A stretch of DNA of 64,000 bases from Sipunculus nudus (Eukaryota > Annelida > Sipuncula > Golfingiida > Sipunculidae), in NCBI GenBank assembly GCA_026874595.1, contig CM049308.1, positions 34,840,027-34,904,026 of the forward strand, in the 5' to 3' direction. Shown here in pieces: positions 1-9,479 of the stretch (within the stretch, counting starts at the first letter, position 1; each line of letters opens with the position of its first letter). Both the position numbers and the translations under genes were made by a program. The notes beneath the pieces were generated by a model. That model did no database searches. It was not told the origin of the DNA and saw only the letters and a program-made list of their open reading frames with translations.

Positions 1-254
1 TTTCAATACTTTGAAAAGGCAAAGATTTATAAGGTTCTACTCTGTGGCTGTATACTCTGTGGCTTTAAAGCTTTCCTGAATGCTGATTATTTAATAGGGA
101 ATTATACATGATACCTGTAAACGTAATTTGTAACTAATAATTATGCATTGAATGTAACTGGGTCCCATATTCAGATTCTGTCTGGATCAATGTAAACAAG
201 AATTTTTTTTAAATGCTATCATTTGAAAGACCTGAAAGAACCGAGGTAACATAC

Positions 255-334
255 CAAATGGCCTTCTGTTGGGTAGCAGGGGGATCAGTTGAAGTCGGAT
301 CATCCTCAGGCATAGCCTTGTTCGCTTTCTCCAT
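255..334 (-). CDS. Candidate first coding exon of a gene leaving the window at its left edge
   Basis: On the minus strand a pyrimidine/T-rich stretch ending in TTTCAG lies directly before an ATG at 334. An open frame of 26 codons plus 2 nt follows and ends at a GTATGT donor (254-249). The peptide begins MEKANKAMPEDDP and is acidic and polar, like a cytoplasmic N-terminus. The next exon would lie to the left of base 1. I do not recognise the protein. Because the AG abuts the ATG, a 5' UTR exon would have to lie upstream (higher coordinates), possibly beyond the retrotransposon. The evidence is only splice-site and frame consistency in a short exon, so chance is possible. Confidence 0.35.
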
Positions 335-452
335 CTGAAATATTTATATATAAAATATTTCTTTATGTATTCGTCTCTTTGTTACTGGGTCATATTTTAT
401 CATTTTAATTGATATAAGGTATATATATTATTTTTATGTATAACACACGTGT

Positions 453-1668
453 TGTCACCCCTTACTTAACGTGAAAACTTTACAACGGATATATCCTATA
501 AAACAATAGGATGGGTTAACGCTCGCCACTTGATTTCATTAATCAAGAAATTAGATCCCGGTCATTACAGGTGACATTTCCAGGTTCTTTTAAGGACGTG
601 TATAAAAATACCAGACAATCATACACCCAGATCAATAGAAACTATGAGACATCAGGTTAAATTCACAAATATAATTCAAGACAATACTTACAAAGACGTA
701 GATGTAAGTGTGTGTGCGTTGATGTGTCAATGCGACAGTCCGTCACATTAAAAATACAGGATATTTACCGAGTCCGTGATTTGTATAAAAAAACCATAAA
801 GTCCAGTTCCTTCAGAGATCTCTGGTTACTGTTTAGTGTAGAATCTAGCGTATGGTTAGTACCATATAGATCTAGTCTTTCTGAGTTTAGCGATCTTCAA
901 CTGATCTTGCTTGCCTTTGTTTACGTGTAGCTTAGAGTCCTTGACCTTGCTCGTGTAGCAATGGTTTCTCGGCTTACGGCGGTTATGTATCTAGGTCAAG
1001 CTGAACTAGGCCGGCAGGTGTCGAGCGCGCTCTCTCTATATCGCCAATACGAAGCTCTTTCGGCAGCACGGCTGAGTTCTTATGAGCTGGGTCCTTGCTT
1101 CATGTAGAAGCTTGCTTCTATGCCGTTCCTGGCGTTTCAATGTTCGTGCGTGCGTGCTGCCACCTCAAGCTTCAAGACCCAACTGAAGGCAGCTTCCAGC
1201 GTCTCTCCCTGAACTCTGACGTCACAATCGTCGTCACAATACGGCGATCCGGTTCTCTGATTGGCTTATTTCTCAAGTGTCCCATATAAGGATATATGTG
1301 ACCTAGTTTGACTGTTAGCGTCACCATGGCGACCCACATACCAAATGTAACAATTACACACGATGCGTGACACGGATAAATCAGCTGATAGCCGATGGGA
1401 TTCCATACAAGAATACACAATATATATATATATACAATCAAGACCTGTCAACGCTTTAGGATGACGCTTCACGTCAATATCAATAGAGAACAAACTTCGT
1501 TAAACTATGATACAAAACACCGTACATATTGTCACCGATTTCTGGTGACCAGACTTCGTTAAACTATGATTCAAAACACCGTACATATTGTCACCGATTT
1601 CTGGTGACCAGACTTCGTTAAACTATGATACAAAACACCGTACATATTGTCACCGATTTCTGGTGACA
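453..1668 (-). repeat. 3' LTR of the gypsy element (left copy)
   Basis: This 1216-bp repeat matches 6161-7374 almost base for base. Differences seen by eye are one base near 916, one near 1191, two in the middle 59-bp repeat and a 2-bp TA indel near 1420-1430. In element orientation the LTR opens with three tandem units of about 59 bp (1494-1668), which fall in the U3 position where enhancers commonly lie. Short open frames inside it have no recognisable product. Confidence 0.92.
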
Positions 1669-1670
1669 TC

Positions 1671-1684
1671 ACCCCCTCCTTTTA
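1671..1684 (-). other. Polypurine tract of the gypsy element
   Basis: The minus strand reads AAAAGGAGGGGG immediately upstream of the 3' LTR. This is the expected plus-strand primer position, and it confirms the minus orientation of the element. Confidence 0.7.
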
Positions 1685-1889
1685 AGGAAAATACACAGTA
1701 TTTTCTCGATACATCGTATCGTTCTATCTTACAGGGTCCAGCTAAACATATTTACATGTAGCAATACATAGCAATACATAAGGGTCATGTAACAAGTTGT
1801 CATTAGTACATGCCCACGGTCTATGACACAGGGCAAAATCTTGTACATGTTTAGACTTAAACTGGCTAAACATTATAGCTCATTACATC

Positions 1890-2483
1890 CTAACACTCAG
1901 GCAGTCTGCTAAGAAAATCAGGTCCATGGTTTAGTTTACCTGACACTGCTTCAATATCAAATCTAAACTCTTGTAGAACCAGTGCCCATCTCATTACTCT
2001 CTTATTAGCACATTTTGATTTGCTAATACACTTTAATGGTTTGTGGTCGGTCTGAATGGTGAACGGTCTACAAGCCAGGTACATCTCAAATTTCTGTACA
2101 GACCATACAATTGCTAATGACTCTTTCTCGATGGTGGAGTAATTTCTATCCCTGGGCAATAGTTTACGACTGGCATAAGCTACTGGGTGCATGATCCCCT
2201 CGTGTCTTTGCATCAGGATACAGCCAATACCCACATCAGATGCATCACATTTCAAATAAAATCGTTTACTGAAATCAGGTAGCTTCAGTATGGGAGGGTC
2301 TGACAGTTTAGCCTTTAGAGAACAGTACGCGTTCTCGTGTACGGGTTTCCAGTCTAGTTTGTTAGGTTGACCTTTACGCGTTAGATCAGTCAAGGGCACC
2401 GCTATTTCCGCATAGTTTGGCACGAATTTTCGATAGTACCCTGTAAGACCTAGGAATGCTCGCAAAGCCTTCTTTGTCTTAGG
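1890..2483 (-). pseudogene. RT thumb/connection remnant plus RNase H of the gypsy element
   Basis: The frame opens with RPKTKKALRAFLGLTGYYRKF, the segment that normally follows the RT palm. It continues through a complete RNase H-like domain with its four acidic residues, in KCDASDVG, EKESLAIVW, TDHKPL and GPDFLSR. Nothing upstream resembles RT fingers or palm, and there is no YxDD box; only a few bases separate it from the integrase stop. A methionine start assigned here would really be a TTG codon (L), so there is no true start. The fragment is best read as the 3' end of a pol polyprotein that lost several hundred bases of RT by internal deletion, with a change of frame at the join. Confidence 0.85.
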
Positions 2484-2487
2484 TCTG

Positions 2488-4695
2488 TCAGTGCTCTGTT
2501 TCCCCGTCTACACCGTCAGGATCATGTATAGAATCAGGTGCGCCCTTGGCTACCGCTGCCAGAATATGCTGGGGCTCGTTTCTAGAATGGTACCGTTTCA
2601 GCATATTCACGTGGAAGGTTTTAACCTTATCGCCAATCTTAATCCGATAGTCTAAGTCCCCAACCCTGTTTACAATAGTATATGGGCCTTTCCACTGTAC
2701 CATTAATTTGTTCCGCTCCGTCGGGAGTAACAACAAAACTTCGTCTCCGGCCTCAAACCTGCGCGTGCATTTACCTCTATCATATAACAGTCTGTGTCTG
2801 TTCGCTGATTTGTTCAACGCCTCTCTAGCTAACGCGCATGTGTCGCTTAGTTTGTCTTGTAGGTCCAGGACGTATTGGTACGTGGTTTTAGTCTCGACAC
2901 TAGTATCTCGCTTGGTCCACAGATCCCTTAGAATCTGCATCGGTCCTCTAACGATCCTACCATAGAGCAACTCAAAGGGTGAGAACCCTGTGCTCTCATG
3001 TGGCGCTTCTCGGTACGCAAAAAGCACGGCGCTGAGGTACCGATCCCAATCTCGCGGTCTTTCCTCGCACATCCGTTTCAACATTAACTTTAACGTTCCA
3101 TTGAATCTCTCCATCATTCCGTTGCACATAGGATGGTAAGGAGTAGTGGTGAGCTGTCTTACAGACAAAACACGGCTAACTTCTCGCATGAGGTCTGACG
3201 TAAATTGTGTTCCCATGTCAGTAAGCACCTCTGACGGCACTCCTAACCGCGCATAAATATCAACTAGCGCATCAGCCACAGAGACTGTATCTATGTTCTT
3301 TAAAGCAACAGCCTCCGGATATCTAGTGGCATAATCCATATACCTGTGACCTCTCTCAGACGCTGGATGGATCGGCCCAACCAGATCCATCGAAATTCTA
3401 CGCCAGGGCTCATCAATTAATGGCATCTGGCCTAACTTAGCTCCAGGCACCTTGCCTTTCGGTATGGTTTTCTGGCAAATGGGACAGGACTTGCAAAACT
3501 CAGCAATGTCATTATACATCCCTTTCCAGAAAAACTGAGTTCTCACGCGGTCGTGCGTTTTGTCTATGCCCTGATGGCCCGCCATAACCGCTTCGTGGCC
3601 CATCCTCATTACGTCGTACCGTAACGTCTGAGGTACCACCACTCGAGATCCATCTTGATCTCCCCGTTTATCACTCACAACCCGAACTAAATATCCGTCC
3701 TCAATTCTAAATGGACTATCATTTCTAGCCTCTCTAGCTAGCCTCCAATACGGCGCTAAAGACCCATCCTCCTCCTGCGCCTTCAAAAATTCGGCCGGAC
3801 TCACATCGGCAACTGGGCTTGCAACATTCAAGCTACGCGTCGGTATCTGTTTCTCTCGTGCAGCGCTCCGTGTCTCCACCGCGGACGACACCTCCTTTTG
3901 TGACTCTACACCGTCACACACTATGCCTGAGGACCGCTCAGACTTCCACGTCGGGTCCGGATCATACGGATCACGCGCTCCCGCTACGTTACCTAGCGCT
4001 AAATCACATACAGCATCCCCGACCACCATTGCCTCGATAGTACCGACAAAGTACGCACAGTCCACATTAATCCTAGAAGTAGGAAATTGTCTTACAGACC
4101 CGTCGAACAACCTACACTCGACCTGGTGTCCGGTGAACTGATTCGGCTCCACGTACGACTCACGTATTCCTGCCGAGGAACATCCCGAATCCCGCAGCAC
4201 CCTCGCTGACTTACCATTCACCAGCCCTTCACACACAGGTAACGAGATTCCGCCTTCTGTCTGGGCAGCAAATCCTAACGACTGACTCGGACTCTCTACT
4301 TCCGGTTTCACCGCACCGACTGTCTCCGTTTCCGCCTCGACTACTGCCATTGACATAGTCTCCGGTTTCTGTTTTGGGTTATACGGGGGGCTAAAATTAG
4401 TCCTATACCTCTGCTGATCGCCAGCAGCACGCCCTACTTGAGGGGAAGACCTAGGCCTCGACCGGGCACTAGTCTTACATTCCCGCGCCTTATGTCCCAG
4501 TTCATTACATAAATAACATCTGATGCCTCCTGATGGCTTAAATGTCTGACCGCCCGGACTGCGCTCAACCTCTCGCTTCTCTCTAGGCTGAGATACCGGT
4601 TGCGCTGGACGCGGCACATTATTGCCATAACGAGGACCTGCTGTAAGGCTGTGTACACCGTGAGCCTCCGTATAACTCTCGGCTAAGTCTACCAT
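2488..4695 (-). CDS. pol: Gag zinc knuckle, protease and integrase of the gypsy element
   Basis: This 735-codon frame begins mid-Gag (VDLAESYTEAHG). A CCHC knuckle lies at C60-C63-H68-C73. A retropepsin-like domain follows, with the active-site triplet D169-S-G and a DLALGN flap-end motif near 231-236. It passes straight into integrase with no reverse transcriptase between them. The integrase has an HHCC zinc domain (H367, H374, C404, C407), a core with the DDE triad D437, D493 and E529, and a C-terminal GPY motif in WKGPYTIVNRV. Compared with relatives I know, the core seems about five residues short just after the first catalytic Asp strand (GHRY-MDYATRYPEA, residues 449-461), which may impair it. 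The frame ends at TGA (2488-2490), beside the RNase H fragment. Confidence 0.87.
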   Translation of the reverse strand: MVDLAESYTEAHGVHSLTAGPRYGNNVPRPAQPVSQPREKREVERSPGGQTFKPSGGIRCYLCNELGHKARECKTSARSRPRSSPQVGRAAGDQQRYRTNFSPPYNPKQKPETMSMAVVEAETETVGAVKPEVESPSQSLGFAAQTEGGISLPVCEGLVNGKSARVLRDSGCSSAGIRESYVEPNQFTGHQVECRLFDGSVRQFPTSRINVDCAYFVGTIEAMVVGDAVCDLALGNVAGARDPYDPDPTWKSERSSGIVCDGVESQKEVSSAVETRSAAREKQIPTRSLNVASPVADVSPAEFLKAQEEDGSLAPYWRLAREARNDSPFRIEDGYLVRVVSDKRGDQDGSRVVVPQTLRYDVMRMGHEAVMAGHQGIDKTHDRVRTQFFWKGMYNDIAEFCKSCPICQKTIPKGKVPGAKLGQMPLIDEPWRRISMDLVGPIHPASERGHRYMDYATRYPEAVALKNIDTVSVADALVDIYARLGVPSEVLTDMGTQFTSDLMREVSRVLSVRQLTTTPYHPMCNGMMERFNGTLKLMLKRMCEERPRDWDRYLSAVLFAYREAPHESTGFSPFELLYGRIVRGPMQILRDLWTKRDTSVETKTTYQYVLDLQDKLSDTCALAREALNKSANRHRLLYDRGKCTRRFEAGDEVLLLLPTERNKLMVQWKGPYTIVNRVGDLDYRIKIGDKVKTFHVNMLKRYHSRNEPQHILAAVAKGAPDSIHDPDGVDGETEH

Positions 4696-4705
4696 ACTAT
4701 CAAAG

Positions 4706-5440
4706 TCACGACACCGTCTGTCTCTCTTTCAAAAACATAGAGAGATCCCTACTACAGCAGTTTACGAACTGCTCACACATCAACAGGTTAACTACCCCGT
4801 CGTACTCACCTCCGACCCCTGCCATCCCTATCCAATGGTCTAGGTATCCACTCAGTCTCACCGCAAACTGACTCGGCGTTTCGCCTCGCTCAGGCCTACA
4901 AGTCCGAAACTTGTGTCGATAACCCTCTTCGGTCATTTGGTATCGCTTTAACAAGGCTATCTTTAACTTATCGTAATCCATGGCCTCACTAACCGATAAC
5001 TGTGTGTAAGTCCCTAGCGCCTTACCCCGCAGTAACGGACTCAGGTGTAACGCCCAATTCTCCCTATCATAGCCTTGACATACAGCTAATCGTTCAAATC
5101 GCTCAAGAAACGCATCTAGCTGATCGTGAGCCTCATCAAAGGGTGGAAGCTGGATTTTCGGGAATACATCCCTACTTCTCTCTTCTTTAACCCCAGAGTC
5201 AGACTTTAACCTTAGAACCTCTAATTCGTGGGCTCTAGCCTCTCGCTCGCGCTCTAATTCCCGCTGCTCACGCTCTAATTCCCGCTCTAATTCCCGCTGT
5301 TCCTTCTCTATTTCACGTTGCCTAGCTCTTTCCTCACGTTCCTCATCCGCACGCCGTCTAGCCTCAACATAATCTTGTAAAGCCTGGTCCTTAAGCCCCA
5401 AGGCCTGTCCGCATCTAACAAGTGACTCTAACGTTTCCAT
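4706..5440 (-). CDS. gag: Gag N-terminal part of the gypsy element
   Basis: This open frame of 244 codons starts at an ATG. Residues about 28-76 are a highly charged Glu/Arg-rich coiled coil. Residues about 93-235 match the SCAN-like capsid fold typical of invertebrate gypsy Gag proteins, with landmarks PPFDEAHDQLDAFLERFE, WALHLSPLLRGKAL and RYQMTEEGYRHKF. The frame stops just after the capsid-like region, before the zinc knuckle. The rest of Gag continues 10 bp downstream in the +1 frame (entry 2488-4695). Because the break falls inside Gag and not at a gag-pol boundary, it is more likely a disabling indel than a programmed shift. A leader of about 700 bp separates this ORF from the primer-binding site. 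Confidence 0.85.
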   Translation of the reverse strand: METLESLVRCGQALGLKDQALQDYVEARRRADEEREERARQREIEKEQRELERELEREQRELEREREARAHELEVLRLKSDSGVKEERSRDVFPKIQLPPFDEAHDQLDAFLERFERLAVCQGYDRENWALHLSPLLRGKALGTYTQLSVSEAMDYDKLKIALLKRYQMTEEGYRHKFRTCRPERGETPSQFAVRLSGYLDHWIGMAGVGGEYDGVVNLLMCEQFVNCCSRDLSMFLKERQTVS

Positions 5441-5584
5441 GGTAACGCTCTAACCTAGTAAGATTCCAGTATCTAGTAATATCCGCTCTTAAAAATCCGT
5501 AAATACGTACTGTTAAAGCCAACCTAACGAACCGGCGGTATCCGTACAATAACACTACGGTAGCTCTACGCATCAAAATTCTAC

Positions 5585-5642
5585 TTATACGGACGGACGG
5601 ACGGAAGGTCGGACGAAGGGTCAGACGGATGGACGGATGGAT
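5585..5642. repeat. Short GGAC/GGAT tetranucleotide-like tract
   Basis: A degenerate run of ggacggac and ggatggat units lies in the 5' leader of the retrotransposon. Confidence 0.6.
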
Positions 5643-6138
5643 ATCAAGATATCAATAAACACCATGCACCTATGATTACCATGCCAATCGGGAGGGGTAA
5701 ACTTACCTGTCAAGAGACCCTACCACGTGACCAATCACAAACTAGTGTAGAAAAAATTATACCAGGGCGTATCTAACAACATCAAAAATTTTCACTCTAA
5801 TCTGGGTTTATATCAAACCAGTAATGATGTTCAGGTATCACTGAACTAGCATTACTCACAAAACATGCATGAGTTCTAGCCAAATCTTCAAGGTATATGC
5901 TAATCCTGAAACAATGTTGTGCTTCAGGTAATATTCTCACTGAATAAATATTAACTCCTAACAGTGGGGTAATTTCATTGTGCAAGTATACACTACAACA
6001 TCAGTTTGGTGTCATTTCCAATTATTAATTCAGATCAACTCTAGTTTGAGTATATGAATGTCTGGTTTCAGTACTGTTTTCTCAGTTCAAAACTTCTGAA
6101 ACTTACTGTAATTAGCCAGTTTTTTAAGGCTAATTATA

Positions 6139-6155
6139 TCCTGGCACGCTCGCCA
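6139..6155 (-). other. Primer-binding site of the gypsy element
   Basis: Read on the minus strand, 17 bases starting TGGCGAGCGTGCC lie 5 nt inside the 5' LTR. TGG pairs with a tRNA CCA end. From memory of tRNA sequences the rest resembles the 3' end of an arginine tRNA, including a T-stem CCTGG. That isoacceptor call is an inference. Confidence 0.6.
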
Positions 6156-6160
6156 TACAA

Positions 6161-7374
6161 TGTCACCCCTTACTTAACGTGAAAACTTTACAACGGATAT
6201 ATCCTATAAAACAATAGGATGGGTTAACGCTCGCCACTTGATTTCATTAATCAAGAAATTAGATCCCGGTCATTACAGGTGACATTTCCAGGTTCTTTTA
6301 AGGACGTGTATAAAAATACCAGACAATCATACACCCAGATCAATAGAAACTATGAGACATCAGGTTAAATTCACAAATATAATTCAAGACAATACTTACA
6401 AAGACGTAGATGTAAGTGTGTGTGCGTTGATGTGTCAATGCGACAGTCCGTCACATTAAAAATACAGGATATTTACCGAGTCCGTGATTTGTATAAAAAA
6501 ACCATAAAGTCCAGTTCCTTCAGAGATCTCTGGTTACTGTTTAGTGTAGAATCTAGCGTATGGTTAGTACCATATAGATCTAGTCTTTCTGAGTTTAGCG
6601 ATCTTCAACTGATCCTGCTTGCCTTTGTTTACGTGTAGCTTAGAGTCCTTGACCTTGCTCGTGTAGCAATGGTTTCTCGGCTTACGGCGGTTATGTATCT
6701 AGGTCAAGCTGAACTAGGCCGGCAGGTGTCGAGCGCGCTCTCTCTATATCGCCAATACGAAGCTCTTTCGGCAGCACGGCTGAGTTCTTATGAGCTGGGT
6801 CCTTGCTTCATGTAGAAGCTTGCTTCTATGCCGTTCCTGGCGTTTCAATGTTCGTGCGTGCGTGCTGCCACCTCAAGCTTCAAGACCCAACTGAAGGCAA
6901 CTTCCAGCGTCTCTCCCTGAACTCTGACGTCACAATCGTCGTCACAATACGGCGATCCGGTTCTCTGATTGGCTTATTTCTCAAGTGTCCCATATAAGGA
7001 TATATGTGACCTAGTTTGACTGTTAGCGTCACCATGGCGACCCACATACCAAATGTAACAATTACACACGATGCGTGACACGGATAAATCAGCTGATAGC
7101 CGATGGGATTCCATACAAGAATACACAATATATATATATACAATCAAGACCTGTCAACGCTTTAGGATGACGCTTCACGTCAATATCAATAGAGAACAAA
7201 CTTCGTTAAACTATGATACAAAACACCGTACATATTGTCACCGATTTCTGGTGACCAGACTTCGTTAAACTATGATACAAAACACCGTATATATTGTCAC
7301 CGATTTCTGGTGACCAGACTTCGTTAAACTATGATACAAAACACCGTACATATTGTCACCGATTTCTGGTGACA
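6161..7374 (-). repeat. 5' LTR of the gypsy element (right copy)
   Basis: This 1214-bp repeat is the partner of the left LTR and should carry the promoter that drives transcription toward lower coordinates. It ends TGACA at 7374 and begins TGTCACCCC at 6161 on the plus strand. The same triple 59-bp repeat is present at about 7200-7374. Confidence 0.92.
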
Positions 7375-9290
7375 CGTATATATACACAGTACATGTCTAA
7401 TCTTGCTCATTTCTCAGAATTAAGATAATGCACTAAGCTTATTAATTATATATTATTTTATATTATATAATATACATGTACTAAACACATAAAAATACAC
7501 ACCTTTATCTAAATGATATTGAATTCATATAACGTCAGTCACAGTACATGCAAAATTAACTTGGCTCATATCATAGCATGGGTAAGTATGCTAACATCTT
7601 ATTATATTTTGATATTGAATATTATCTTATACATGTATTATATATAGTAAAAACACGCTTCAAGTGTTATTGAATTAAAATTATGTTCTCTGAAATTATT
7701 TTAACTGTTTTATTTCAAACAAAAAAATAAAACTACGTAAAAACCAGCGTCATCAAAGTTTGTCATGGTAAAAGTTTACATGAGTGGGTGTAGGGAAAAA
7801 AGACAATAAAATTGACTGTATTTCTGTGTACGTTTGTATTTTTCGTGCTGTCATTGTTAATCGCTTGCTCAATAAAACTAGATGTGTAACAAATGAATTA
7901 AAACAAAATTGCTAACCCTTAGTATCCTCATATGGATCTCATGATTCCATGTAAATTGCATCGTAGATCACAAAATTAATATGTTAACGCTAAAGGGTCT
8001 ATCTTAAACCTGCACAAGTAATCTCACGTTAAATAAGCCTGAAGTAAGAATGCGGAACGAAATTAAATTGGCAGTTCTAAAATCGAACTCCAAGAAAGTG
8101 CAAGGAGGATGGGAACAAGTGATAACCCTGTTATGTGCATCTTATCTTAGATAAGGATTAATAATTAATTTTTCATAGTTTTCATAGTGTTTGAATTTTA
8201 CTGCTGTGAACACATATTATAAACATTATTACCTAACATAGTTTTTAACACATCATGCTTGACACGGAGTGTCTTCCTCACATTAACTAAAAGGCAATGA
8301 ATACTATATATTCTAGAAAATATTTGAGCCGTCCATAATGATTGACATTTCACAATTACTTTAATGATCCAATTACGTGTATGGAAAAGTTCATGAAGCC
8401 ATCACAGTACAAGGTGCATTTTTCCTAGACGTGACCTTGCTGACCTATACTATGACGTCACGTCAATGTCGTCATGGCACCACCTGTAGGTGGGTCACAC
8501 AGTACAGCTGGGTTTGTGAGATTTGAGTTTTATATGAAAATATATGGCATATCTCTCTCTATATACACATCTCTCTCTCTCAATATTTATGACTATATCG
8601 GAATTTGTTATAAAGCAAAAGATCCATTCAAGCAAAAATAAGTCGAGTTTGGCAGACCTATTTTTGTTTTCAAAACGGGATGAATTTCGTATTATGTAAC
8701 CAATGTTTGATTAGGCCTACTATATAAATGGAAGGAACTGCTTTAAAGACAGAAGTTTCAGCATATATGTCATATCAACCTATAGGCTATATACATATTT
8801 TGAATTCGCTAACCTTTGCTTTCTAAACTGACTAGTTCAACCCGTTACCGACCCTTAATCCTTCTAGGAACAATATAATATATATTAGAAATCTGAACCG
8901 TATTTAATATTAATTACTTCGTTATTTTCTTTACACTTCGTCTTCAGCTACCTCAATATAACGTTTGACTGTTTAAATATATGGATTTAATTAATGATAA
9001 TTACGATAGAACTTTCATTTCCAGTATAAAACAATGGTTTAGCAATTCCAGTGTCTAAAATACTGTAAGGACCAATGAAATTCTCATGATGGATTATTGA
9101 TATTTTTTACAAATTCAACAATCATTTAGGAAAATAATTTAGATAAAATTAGGGAATAATTATTTCTCATTTCGTGAAAATTCAATATGGAAAGGTATAC
9201 TTACATCACTAGGTGAGAGCGAGAAGAATCTTGAAACTTGCAAGCGGTCTGTCAAACGATGCTGACACACGAGCCGTAAGCTTCAAAGTG
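7375..9290. other. Non-coding stretch right of the retrotransposon
   Basis: AT-rich sequence with no convincing exon on either strand. A CRE-like palindrome TGACGTCA lies at 8453-8460, and short CT/TA-rich runs lie near 8550-8580. Confidence 0.5.
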
Positions 9291-9312
9291 ACGTCCGGTG
9301 GAAACAGTGATG

Positions 9313-9380
9313 TGACGTCACGAAAAAAACCATGACGTTCGAACGCTATAAAGTTTCGCGCCTTTTGCCTACATTAACGT
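9313..9380 (+). promoter_or_regulatory. Possible promoter with CRE and TATA elements
   Basis: A perfect CRE palindrome TGACGTCA (9313-9320) is followed 26 bp later by TATAAAG (9347-9353), placing a start near 9378. No other plus-strand gene start was found between here and the CCDC85 coding exon, which begins with a spliced 5' UTR, so this could be its promoter. The upstream exon and its donor were not identified, so the assignment is inference. Confidence 0.25.
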
Positions 9381-9479
9381 TTACTTCTTTCTAATATTTC
9401 GTTCGTTGTATAGTTTTAACGACAAGATTTAATAATTGAGGCTGTAGGGTGACGAGCTGCTATGGCAGCTGACATCTGG

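Larger units (their letters stand above)
453..7374 (-). mobile_element. Ty3/gypsy-type LTR retrotransposon, Gmr1-like order, defective
   Basis: Two direct repeats of about 1.2 kb bound the element. All coding regions between them read on the minus strand: gag, then zinc knuckle, protease, integrase, then RNase H. The LTR ends are TGTCACC...GGTGACA. A primer-binding site lies next to the 5' (right) LTR and a polypurine tract next to the 3' (left) LTR. The flanking bases CGTGT (448-452) and CGTAT (7375-7379) look like a 5-bp target duplication with one mismatch. Integrase before RNase H is the arrangement known from Gmr1-type gypsy elements, not the usual gypsy order. The catalytic core of reverse transcriptase is absent and gag is frame-broken, so this copy cannot replicate alone. 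By eye the LTRs differ at about four bases plus a 2-bp TA indel, which implies recent insertion. Confidence 0.93.

Noticed and set aside
712-930. 72-codon frame present in both LTRs
   Set aside because: Its duplication reflects the LTRs, not selection. No domain is seen and it runs antisense to the element.
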